Assembly: GCA_032717465.1 (NCBI GenBank) | Contig: CM064713.1 | Coordinates: forward strand, 9,788,004 to 9,852,003 | DNA: 64,000 nt | Direction of reading: 5' to 3' | DNA from: Coenobita brevimanus | Taxonomy: Eukaryota; Arthropoda; Malacostraca; Decapoda; Coenobitidae | Part shown: positions 38,268 to 48,006 of the stretch, piece by piece | How positions within the stretch are numbered: the stretch's first letter is position 1 | How the letters are laid out: each line of letters opens with the position of its first letter | Translations under genes and position numbers: made by a program | Notes under the pieces: model-generated | The model's input: only the letters and a program-made list of their open reading frames with translations | What the model was told of the DNA's origin: nothing | Databases searched by the model: none

Positions 38268-41200
38268 AGGAAGAATCAGTCAGAAATGATGATCAGGTAA
38301 TGTCGCCAAAAAGCTCAGGTATGATGATGTGTTAGTGAGTGAAACAATGCTTATAATATCTATATTACTGTTTGAAAACCAATACACTCTCGTACGACAT
38401 ATAAATTCGTACCAAATAAATAAATAAATACCGTTTATGAGTGGTGTGGAATAGTTACCCTCTCATAGAACTCGTTTTCATTGGAGCCAGCCTCAAATAG
38501 TATGGCACATCAAGGTATGAGCCCTTCCAGGCATATACAGAACAAATCCAGTGGTTCACTCACCATCGCCGTTGTGGGACCTGTTGGCTCAGGAATTTCT
38601 GGGGAGAAGAACCAGAGGGCCAATGCACATTCCAGGTTTAAGTTAGCCTCAGTTGAATGGACTGTCTGGAGGGGTATATTCAACTCATTGGTTCTCAGGT
38701 GGGGCCACATGCAGGTGGACCTCTTTGTAACCAAAGACACGATTCAGTTCCTGCCCTACATATCCGAGATGCACTGTATGCCAACAGGTGGCACGAATGT
38801 GAGAGAGGAGGACATTCATATACTTGTTTCCCTCACCTCCATCCAAAGTTCTAAAAGTAGTTAGCAATTTCATCCTTGACTGTCAGAAATTTTCTCCTAG
38901 TACTAGAGAGCTGCAAAAGGTAAGCCCAAACCCATTGCCCCTGGGGATGGCATGCATCCTAACAGAGAAACTCCAAGCAACATTGAACTTTTATGCATGG
39001 CATTTCTCCAGCGAGTTCTAACCTTCACCGAATTTCGTGGAGGATATGCTATGAACATTATGGGCCTCCTCCACCAATCCCTCTGGACTGCTTTCCTCTG
39101 TTTCTGAGCAGAATAGAGAGGCCCTTCAATAACAGATCCCAGGTCCTGTCATTATCTCCACCAAGGAGATTATGTTTAACCCTGCCTTTGTTTGTTTGTC
39201 TGTCTGCCTGTCTGTTAGCAGGATTATTCAAAAAGTTATGAATAGATTTTGACTAAATTTTGTGGAACTGTGGGCCATGGCCCAAGTAATAAATGACTAA
39301 ATTTTGGATCGGATCCGAATCCGGAGTATCCCCCACAATATCTCCAAAATTTCTCAGTGATTTTCAGTGAAATTTTATGGAAAGGTTGGCCATGGACCAA
39401 GAAAGAACTGATTATATTTGGGGGTGGATCCGGAACCGGATCCTATATCCACGGATCTGGATCCGGATTCTGTATCCACAGATACGGATACGGATCCTTT
39501 TTAATAGCAATGGCATTGGCGAAGATATGCGCTCTGTGAACGTTTTCTACTTCTATCGAGTTTGGTAAAGAGGAATGGCAGGATGGGGACTGTCTTAGAT
39601 TTGTGCACTGTTCCCAGCATGCACTATATTTGCACAGGATGGACTCGCGGTGTCCCTTTTGCCATCTCCAAGGTCGCTTGAAAAAAAAAAAAAAAAAGAG
39701 AGAGAGAGAGAGCGAAGACTTCAAGCTTGCTCCTCTCACAATCCCAGCCTCGCTCACAGTAGCAGTATCAATCAAAGGCCAAGGGCCAGACACTGGATCT
39801 GTTGGCTCCAAATCTTCCCTGTCCCAGTCAAACTCCTCATTCAACAACCGGTTATAATGCTCTCTCCATGCATCTTTAATATCCTCACTGTTCACCACTA
39901 CCCTTCCTTCATCATTCTTCACACACTGCTCACCTATGATATCCCGATTATCCCTGTTCACCTGACCTGCCATCCTAAAAATATTTTTCCTTTCCTCATG
40001 ATTTAGGTTATCAAGTACTTGTCTCTGTGACTCAGACTTTGCCCTGTATACCTCTCTCCTAGCCCTACGCTTGGCAGCCAAATATTCCTCTTTGCTACCA
40101 CCCTTCTTCCATTCCCGGAAAAGCCTTCTTTTCTCCTTAATTGCAGCTTCTACACCCTCATCCCACCACCAAGTTACTTTATGTCTTGGTGGTCCTCTTG
40201 TCCAGCCACATGTTACATCAGTAACTCTCAAGAAATTGTTCTTGAGGGCTCTGTACTGTTCATTAACGCCTCTGTCTACAGCTCCCTGTTCAGCCACCAC
40301 TCTCCTCAACTCGCTATACTGTAGAAGGCATCCCTTACTACTTGGTTTTTCAGCTTCCATATTTTCCTCCTAGGTACATAAGTCCTCTTTTTCATCACTT
40401 GTTCTTTAAGCACCATATCACAAATCAATAGTTTGTGCTGCTGCACACACTCCTCACTTCCTATAACTTTAACATCCCTCACTAACCTCCTATCGGCCCT
40501 CCTAACCAGAAAATAATCTATCTGACTGCTATTTCCCCCAGACTCATACGTAATTAACCTACTGTCTCTTTTCCTAAAATATGTGTTGCACACAATCATG
40601 TCCGTTGCCTCCCCAAACTCGAGTATCCTTTCCCCTTCTGCATTCCTTAGACCATATGCACATCCCCCATGCACTCCTTCATAACCTTGTGCTGCTTCAT
40701 CTACATGACCATTTAAGTCCCCTCCCAGAATCACTATCTCATCATCCCGCATACCACCCACTACACGTATTAAATCATTCCAAAATCTATCTTTCTCTGA
40801 TTCATCCAATCCTGCCTGTGGAGCATATGCCGATATAATCACAGCTATCTTTCTTCCCAACAGAATTTTCACTACCAATATCCTATCGCTTACTCTCAAA
40901 ACATTCATAACATATTCCACCCATTTCTCCACAACCATCACACCAACACCTCCATATCCATCTGTCCTCCCCTGCCAAAACAACTTATAGCAACAGTCTT
41001 TCCCAACAATCTTTCTGGCTGATCCACCCCTGTACCGGACTTCCTGCAAACACGCCACATCTACAAACCTCCTACTGAATGCATCAACGACTTCCCCTGC
41101 TCTTCCCCTCAAACTTCCCACATTCCATGTGTACTCGTAAAGTAGTATGTATGTGTGTTTAAGGGTTTTGTGATCTTTTTCCCTTACTTAACCCAAGGCA

Positions 41201-42271
41201 TCCCATTGACGCACGAGTACATCACAGTGATTTGTCACAGCTAGACCCATCGACTTACCAGTACGTCGTGCAATTGCAAGGTTCATAATTTGCACAATTT
41301 TCGCGTGTGATTTTTGGTACATATACATGGGACACCTTCCTCTACAAGATGCCAGCCAGGGACAATGCCTTACCCCACATGAGCTCCCCTCCCCCTGCAT
41401 GCCATTGTCTTCTGCAATTAACCTGTTACCAGTGACCTGGCCAATAAAGACATTCAGGGCCAGAGTGATTCCCCAGTCGATGACAATGTGGAGGACAAAA
41501 TTTACATAGCATTAACCCATCACGTCCCGAGCTATTTTGCACCTCCGACACCTCCCAATCCCTAGGTATTTTCGAAAATTTTTTTTTGGTTAAAACCTCT
41601 GCTTTTGGTGAGAAACATCGAAAATTCATAGACAAATCGCTCACCTGAGCTTTAAAATGCACGATCCAGGTAGCAATACCTCCTTACCTTACGGGGTTTT
41701 CTAACAGGCTGGCACCAAAGAAAATGAGTTCTATGGGAGGGTAACTATTTCACACCACTCATAAATGGTATTTATTTATTTACTTGGTACGAATTTATAT
41801 GTAGTACGAGAGTATATTGGTTTTCAAACAGTATTATAGGCATTATAAGCATTGTTTCAATCACTAACTCATCACCATACCTGACCTTTTTTGCCACATT
41901 ACCTGATCATCATTTCTGACTGTTTCCTCCTCTAATGCTATGTAAACTTTGTCCTCCACATTGTCATCGATTGGGGAATCACTCTGGCCCTGAATGTCTT
42001 TATTGGCCAGGTCACTGGTAACGGGTGAATTGCTGAGACAATGGCGTGCAGGGGGGTGGGAGGTTAGGCAGTGTAAGGCATTGTCCCTGCTTGGCATCTT
42101 GTAGAGGAATAGAGGAAGGTGTCCCATGTATACGTACGAAAAATCACGCACGAAAATTGAAAATTGTGCAAATTATGAATCTTGCAATTGCTCAACGTAC
42201 CCGTATGTTGTCGGGACTGGCAAATGCAAAATGTTGCAACGTATCCATACGTCGACGGGACGCCTCGGGTT
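38266..42271. repeat. Macrosatellite unit 8
   Basis: 4006 bases, the shortest full unit. Part of the length difference comes from the shortest GA run (near 39697-39712) and one A fewer near 38308. Confidence 0.95.
39713..41187 (-). pseudogene. RTE endonuclease plus linker fragment, unit 8 (5-base insertion)
   Basis: Endonuclease frame 41121-40306, insertion near 40321, linker frame from 40360 running into the microsatellite. Confidence 0.85.
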
Positions 42272-42273
42272 AA
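41512..42273 (-). mobile_element. piggyBac-like inner MITE, unit 8
   Basis: TTAA at 41512-41515 and 42270-42273. It has six T near 41886, like units 1 and 4. Confidence 0.8.
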
Positions 42274-43695
42274 AGGAAGAATCAGTCAGAAATGATGATC
42301 AGGTAATGTCGCCAAAAAAGCTCAGGTATGATGATGTGTTAGTGAGTGAAACAATGCTTATAATATCTATATTACTGTTTGAAAACCAATACACTCTCGT
42401 ACGACATATAAATTCGTACCAAATAAATAAATAAATACCGTTTATGAGTGGTGTGGAATAGTTACCCTCTCATAGAACTCGTTTTCATTGGAGCCAGCCT
42501 CAAATAGTATGGCACATCAAGGTATGAGCCCTTCCAGGCATATACAGAACAAATCCAGTGGTTCACTCACCATCGCCGTTGTGGGACCTGTTGGCTCAGG
42601 AATTTCTGGGGAGAAGAACCAGAGGGCCAATGCACATTCCAGGTTTAAGTTAGCCTCAGTTGAATGGACTGTCTGGAGGGGTATATTCAACTCATTGGTT
42701 CTCAGGTGGGGCCACATGCAGGTGGACCTCTTTGTAACCAAAGACACGATTCAGTTCCTGCCCTACATATCCGAGATGCACTGTATGCCAACAGGTGGCA
42801 CGAATGTGAGAGAGGAGGACATTCATATACTTGTTTCCCTCACCTCCATCCAAAGTTCTAAAAGTAGTTAGCAATTTCATCCTTGACTGTCAGAAATTTT
42901 CTCCTAGTACTAGAGAGCTGCAAAAGGTAAGCCCAAACCCATTGCCCCTGGGGATGGCATGCATCCTAACAGAGAAACTCCAAGCAACATTGAACTTTTA
43001 TGCATGGCATTTCTCCAGCGAGTTCTAACCTTCACCGAATTTCGTGGAGGATATGCTATGAACATTATGGGCCTCCTCCACCAATCCCTCTGGACTGCTT
43101 TCCTCTGTTTCTGAGCAGAATAGAGAGGCCCTTCAATAACAGATCCCAGGTCCTGTCATTATCTCCACCAAGGAGATTATGTTTAACCCTGCCTTTGTTT
43201 GTTTGTCTGTCTGCCTGTCTGTTAGCAGGATTATTCAAAAAGTTATGAATAGATTTTGACTAAATTTTGTGGAACTGTGGGCCATGGCCCAAGTAATAAA
43301 TGACTAAATTTTGGATCGGATCCGAATCCGGAGTATCCCCCACAATATCTCCAAAATTTCTCAGTGATTTTCAGTGAAATTTTATGGAAAGGTTGGCCAT
43401 GGACCAAGAAAGAACTGATTATATTTGGGGGTGGATCCGGAACCGGATCCTATATCCACGGATCTGGATCCGGATTCTGTATCCACAGATACGGATACGG
43501 ATCCTTTTTAATAGCAATGGCATTGGCGAAGATATGCGCTCTGTGAACGTTTTCTACTTCTATCGAGTTTGGTAAAGAGGAATGGCAGGATGGGGACTGT
43601 CTTAGATTTGTGCACTGTTCCCAGCATGCACTATATTTGCACAGGATGGACTCGCGGTGTCCCTTTTGCCATCTCCAAGGTCGCTTGAAAAAAAA

Positions 43696-43734
<39 letters not shown>

Positions 43735-45432
43735 AGACTTCAAGCTTGCTCCTCTCACAATCCCAGCCTCGCTCACAGTAGCAGTATCAATCAAAGGCCA
43801 AGGGCCAGACACTGGATCTGTTGGCTCCAAATCTTCCCTGTCCCAGTCAAACTCCTCATTCAACAACCGGTTATAATGCTCTCTCCATGCATCTTTAATA
43901 TCCTCACTGTTCACCACTACCCTTCCTTCATCATTCTTCACACACTGCTCACCTATGATATCCCGATTATCCCTGTTCACCTGACCTGCCATCCTAAAAA
44001 TATTTTTCCTTTCCTCATGATTTAGGTTATCAAGTACTTGTCTCTGTGACTCAGACTTTGCCCTGTATACCTCTCTCCTAGCCCTACGCTTGGCAGCCAA
44101 ATATTCCTCTTTGCTACCACCCTTCTTCCATTCCCGGAAAAGCCTTCTTTTCTCCTTAATTGCAGCTTCTACACCTCATCCCACCACCAAGTTACTTTAT
44201 GTCTTGGTGGTCCTCTTGTCCAGCCACATGTTACATCAGTAACTCTCAAGAAATTGTTCTTGAGGGCTCTGTACTGTTCATTAACGCCTCTGTCTACAGC
44301 TCCCTGTTCAGCCACCACTCTCCTCAACTCGCTATACTGTAGAAGGCATCCCTTACTACTTGGTTTTTCAGCTTCCATATTTTCCTCCTAGGTACATAAG
44401 TCCTCTTTTTCATCACTTGTTCTTTAAGCACCATATCACAAATCAATAGTTTGTGCTGCTGCACACCGTCCTCACTTCCTATAACTTTAACATCCCTCAC
44501 TAACCTCCTATCGGCCCTCCTAACCAGAAAATAATCTATCTGACTGCTATTTCCCCCAGACTCATACGTAATTAACCTACTGTCTCTTTTCCTAAAATAT
44601 GTGTTGCACACAATCATGTCCGTTGCCTCCCCAAACTCGAGTATCCTTTCCCCTTCTGCATTCCTTAGACCATATGCACATCCCCCATGCACTCCTTCAT
44701 AACCTTGTGCTGCTTCATCTACATGACCATTTAAGTCCCCTCCCAGAATCACTATCTCATCATCCCGCATACCACCCACTACACGTATTAAATCATTCCA
44801 AAATCTATCTTTCTCTGATTCATCCAATCCTGCCTGTGGAGCATATGCCGATATAATCACAGCTATCTTTCTTCCCAACAGAATTTTCACTACCAATATC
44901 CTATCGCTTACTCTCAAAACATTCATAACATATTCCACCCATTTCTCCACAACCATCACACCAACACCTCCATATCCATCTGTCCTCCCCTGCCAAAACA
45001 ACTTATAGCAACAGTCTTTCCCAACAATCTTTCTGGCTGATCCACCCCTGTACCGGACTTCCTGCAAACACGCCACATCTACAAACCTCCTACTGAATGC
45101 ATCAACGACTTCCCCTGCTCTTCCCCTCAAACTTCCCACATTCCATGTGTACTCGTAAGTAGTATGTATGTGTGTTTAAGGGTTTTGTGATCTTTTTCCC
45201 TTACTTAACCCAAGGCATCCCATTGACGCACGAGTACATCACAGTGATTTGTCACAGCTAGACCCATCGACTTACCAGTACGTCGTGCAATTGCAAGGTT
45301 CATAATTTGCACAATTTTCGCGTGTGATTTTTGGTACATATACATGGGACACCTTCCTCTACAAGATGCCAGCCAGGGACAATGCCTTACCCCACATGAG
45401 CTCCCTCCCCTGCATGCCATTGTCTTCTGCAA
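42272..45432. repeat. Macrosatellite unit 9, truncated by the assembly gap
   Basis: 3161 bases up to the N run; the sequence stops inside arm a of the outer MITE. It has more private changes than other units: single-base losses near 44174, 45157 and 45399 and a CGT/ACT change near 44467. Part of these may be lower consensus quality at a contig end. Confidence 0.95.
43732..45204 (-). pseudogene. RTE endonuclease plus linker fragment, unit 9 (extra frameshift)
   Basis: Endonuclease frame 45139-44324 with the shared 5-base insertion near 44339. In addition one base is lost near 44174, which splits the linker (44378-44169 and 44100 downward). One residue pair differs near the end of the endonuclease (SEDGVQQHKL in place of SEECVQQHKL). 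Confidence 0.85.
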
Positions 45433-45532
45433 NNNNNNNNNNNNNNNNNNNNNNNNNNNNNNNNNNNNNNNNNNNNNNNNNNNNNNNNNNNNNNNNNNNN
45501 NNNNNNNNNNNNNNNNNNNNNNNNNNNNNNNN
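45433..45532. other. Assembly gap (100 N)
   Basis: Exactly 100 N between unit 9 of the macrosatellite and the 3' UTR of a plus-strand non-LTR element. A round 100 is the usual convention for a gap of unknown size. The distance and even the adjacency of the two sides are therefore not established by the sequence. Confidence 0.98.
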
Positions 45533-45593
45533 AGGTTCTTCACTTTTTGTACAAATTATGTAAATACATTATACTATCTCGCTTAAGTTATTC

Positions 45594-45773
45594 TAATTAG
45601 GGACGACAGCTGACGTATATGGAAATGTTCCTGACTCGTCTGGTTCCCTTTCATATATTGATGTCCCCTATATTAGGTTGTGCCTCGACTGACAGTCACC
45701 AGGTGATGAGTGCAGGTATGTAATGTAGAAAGGCATTACATATCTGCAGTCGATGGTGTTCTCTTGGTCGAGG
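45594..45773 (+). other. Structured 3' UTR module 2, copy 0
   Basis: Runs from TAATTAGGGACGACAG to GGTCGAGG. Folding blocks by eye: CCTCGAC...GTCGAGG closing stem, CACCA...TGGTG, TGCAG...CTGCA and TATGTAATG...CATTACATA with loop TAGAAAGG. It is the same as module 2 of copies A and B. Confidence 0.7.
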
Positions 45774-45963
45774 CTTTTTGAATATTAGTGTAGGCCTAGT
45801 TATTTGTCTCTTAGGATTTAGTATAGGTTAGCGATTTGTCTGTTAGGTGGTTAGTTTTAGGGTCTTTAAATTAGGTATTTTATTTATAAGTAATATAAGG
45901 TTAAAAATATAAAAAAATAAAAAAAATAAAAATAAAATTACAAAAAAATAAAATAAAAATTAT

Positions 45964-45966
<3 letters not shown>

Positions 45967-46000
<34 letters not shown>

Positions 46001-46149
46001 GTGTGCATGAAAGTGTGTATGTTCATATGCATGGATGTGTGTATGTTCATATAAATGGATGTGTGTATGTATGTATGTATGTATGTATGTATGTATGTAT
46101 ATATATATATGTTTGTATATATATGTATATATATGTCAATATATATACA

Positions 46150-46215
<66 letters not shown>
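45967..46215. repeat. TA/TG-type microsatellite tract in the 3' UTR of copy 0
   Basis: TA repeats interrupted by GTATGTATG and TTCATATGCATGG blocks, then a long pure TA run up to the terminal hairpin. All copies of the family have such a tract at this place, with different length and composition. Confidence 0.95.
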
Positions 46216-46218
<3 letters not shown>

Positions 46219-46280
46219 TTAATGACCAGAGGCTCCGGCCTCAATGGTCGATAGGCAAAAAAAAAAAAAAAAAAAAAAAA
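46216..46280 (+). other. Terminal UNCG hairpin and poly(A), copy 0
   Basis: The hairpin consists of GCCTTAAT, GACCA, GAGGC, loop TCCG, GCCTC, AA, TGGTC, GATAGGC. Compared with copies A and B, GACCA/TGGTC replaces AACCA/TGGTT and GAGGC/GCCTC replaces GGGGC/GCCCC. Both are paired changes, and the loop stays in the UNCG class. It is followed at once by 24 A. It is probably the 3' recognition structure for the element's reverse transcriptase. Confidence 0.75.
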
Positions 46281-46666
46281 CTGAGGTGGGGACTTTGTTG
46301 AATGGTCGTGGAGAGTACAGGACGTGTTTTTCTGGCTCTCCTGCAGATTCTAGGGCTGCCTCACCGGCAACAGTTTTTTTGCGTTTTTTCTTAATAAAGT
46401 TAGGTTAGCTAGCATTCATATTCCTCCCTACCCTTACTAGAGATATAGTAGGTGTCTATATCTGTTTCCTGAGATTGCCTTTGCTTACTCACCTCTGGAG
46501 TGTACCCCTCACTGATCGCTCTGGGGTGTGAGTGACACACAGGTGCGTCCTCCCGAGAGTGGTTTGAGAGGGTAATCTCAGACTAGGTGTGTTTTCCCCG
46601 GGCAATTTCTCCCTTAGTTGTTTTTCTCCTTCTTCCCACTTTCCCCTCACGGGGGAAGTGGTAACT
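46281..46666 (+). promoter_or_regulatory. 5' UTR of copy A
   Basis: 386 bases. It holds a conserved AATAAA (46393-46398) followed by GTTAGGTTAGCTAG, a TAGTAGGTGTCTATATCT stretch, and a region closed by GAGATTGCC (46471-46479) and GGTAATCTC (46571-46579) that can pair. The same blocks occur at 52791/52867/52975 in copy B and 59398/59475/59586 in copy C. An internal promoter is expected from family knowledge but none is recognised by motif. Confidence 0.55.
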
Positions 46667-48006
46667 ATGGCGGACGCCACTGCTGCCTCCCCCCCCCCTT
46701 CAGGGGGGGAGGTAGTCCTGACCGACCCCCGACTGTCTCACGGACGGACTACCCCCAGACTGAACGGCCCCGGACACGCCCTCTGCTAGACAATGACGTA
46801 AAAAATGCCAGTTTTGTTTTGTTGCATGCGGTTGGTTCTACTCCCCTGTCCAGCCTCAATCCCTTCATTATCAAGAAGGTGATTGATGGGTGTGCAGGAG
46901 AGGTAGAACAGGTCAAAAAACTTGCTAGCGGAGATCTCCTAGTAAAGACTGCTAACTCATCCCAGCTTAAGGATTTGATGAAGATGAGCAAATTCCATTG
47001 CTATGATGTTGTGCCGACGATCCCTCACTCCATGAATTTCTGCAAGGGAGTCATCACTTGCAGGGACCTCATGGTCATGGAAGAGGACGACATCGTACGT
47101 GAACTTGCTTATGAAGATGTAATTGAAGCCCGTTTCATCATGAGATTTTCCGAGGACAGGAGGACGAAAACGGCAACGGTTATATTGACTTTCGGTAAAG
47201 TGACTCTCCCAACCCATATCAAAGTGGGGTATGAAATTGTTAATGTAAGGACATACATCCCTAACCCACTTCGTTGTTTACGATGTCAGTTATATGGACA
47301 CCATGAAAAGTGTTGTCGGGCTTCTCAATCAGTCTGTGGCAAGTGCGCAACGCAAGGTCATGATGCTGACCATTGCACATCAGAGGGTGTCAGCTGCTTT
47401 CACTGCAAGGGTGCTCACTTCACTTCCACCAGGGATTGTCCCAAGTGGAAGGAGGAGAAAGAGGTCTGTGCGATGAAGGCGACTGAGGGCATCTCTTTCT
47501 ACGAAGCAAGGAAAAAGGTGAAGGAGTTGCATGCAACTCCCACACCGAATAGGTCCTATGGTTCGGCAGTGATGTCCCGCCCTGTGATGTGCACTGTGGA
47601 GACGCAGACTGATTTCGAGCTTGTTAATCAAGTCACTCACTCTACCTCCACCTCCACCTCTAAACCTCCTGTATGATCTAACTCTCTAACTGACCTCCCT
47701 AAAGCTTCATGATACTCACAGGCCGCTGCTGCTTCTCAGTCAGTCAAGCCTAAATCGAAGCCTGACAAGACTGTAAAACATAACTTCACCACCCTTTCAA
47801 AGCCACGTCCTCATGTCCTCCCTGCTCCCAGCCCAGCGAGGGAGAGGAAGAATAGCTCTTCCTCGGTGGAATCTGGGAGCCTTGTTATTGCCGATAATAT
47901 GGAGGTTTCCGTCAGCAAGCACCGGGAAAGTTTCCCCGGTAGCCACTCGCCTGCTCGCAGGGGGCATAAAAAAACTAAACACACTGGCCCCCCTCGTAAA
48001 TCTTAA
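46667..48006 (+). pseudogene. ORF1 (RRM-like/zinc-knuckle protein) of copy A, with lesions
   Basis: The probable start is ATG at 46667 (MADATAASPP), conserved in the other copies (53061, 59671). A length change in the C/G runs near 46690-46712 shifts the frame. The main frame then holds an RRM-like region (KGVITCRDLMVM, RTKTATVILTFGKVTLP, IKVGYEIVNVRTYIPNPLRC) and three CCHC knuckles: CLRCQLYGHHEKCC, CGKCATQGHDADHC and CFHCKGAHFTSTRDC. The conserved PKWKEEKEVCAMKATEG follows. Two in-frame TGA codons (47674-47676, 47710-47712) interrupt the Ser/Thr-rich tail, which continues in the same frame to the TAA at 48004-48006 (PPRKS-stop). Aligned residues in copy C suggest Ser and Gln codons at the two TGA sites. 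Confidence 0.8.

Larger units (their letters stand above)
10145..45432. repeat. Macrosatellite array: nine direct units of about 4.0 kb
   Basis: The same sequence recurs in direct orientation with start points (AAAGGAAGAATCAG) at 10145, 14156, 18174, 22192, 26212, 30228, 34245, 38266 and 42272. Unit lengths are 4011, 4018, 4018, 4020, 4016, 4017, 4021 and 4006 bases; the ninth is cut by the gap after 3161. Units differ only by scattered substitutions, homopolymer/GA-tract length changes and a 5-base indel. The array was formed after all its component transposon fragments had come together, because every full unit has the same junctions. It touches element 2 on the left and the N gap on the right, so its real extent is unknown. 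The unit-specific variants argue against a single read duplicated by the assembler. Confidence 0.95.
45533..46280 (+). mobile_element. 3' tail of a plus-strand non-LTR element (copy 0)
   Basis: It matches the 3' UTR of copies A and B from 51928/58328 onward (AGGTTCTTCACTTTTTG and following). It contains the second structured module (45594-45773), an A/T-rich stretch, a long TA microsatellite, the terminal hairpin (46216-46256) and 24 A (46257-46280). The body of this copy lies in or beyond the gap. Its poly(A) is joined directly to the 5' end of copy A. Its hairpin and microsatellite differ from those of A and B, so it is an independent copy and not an assembly duplicate. Confidence 0.85.

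Noticed and set aside
10145..45432. CRISPR-like or prokaryotic repeat array
   Set aside because: Units are 4 kb and contain eukaryotic transposon fragments; no short repeat-spacer pattern exists.
46003..46254. Tyr/Ile- and Val/Cys-rich open frames
   Set aside because: These are translations of TA and TG microsatellites.
46399..46412. Telomeric (TTAGG)n repeat
   Set aside because: Only about two units (GTTAGGTTAG) occur, at a fixed position in each 5' UTR; there is no array.
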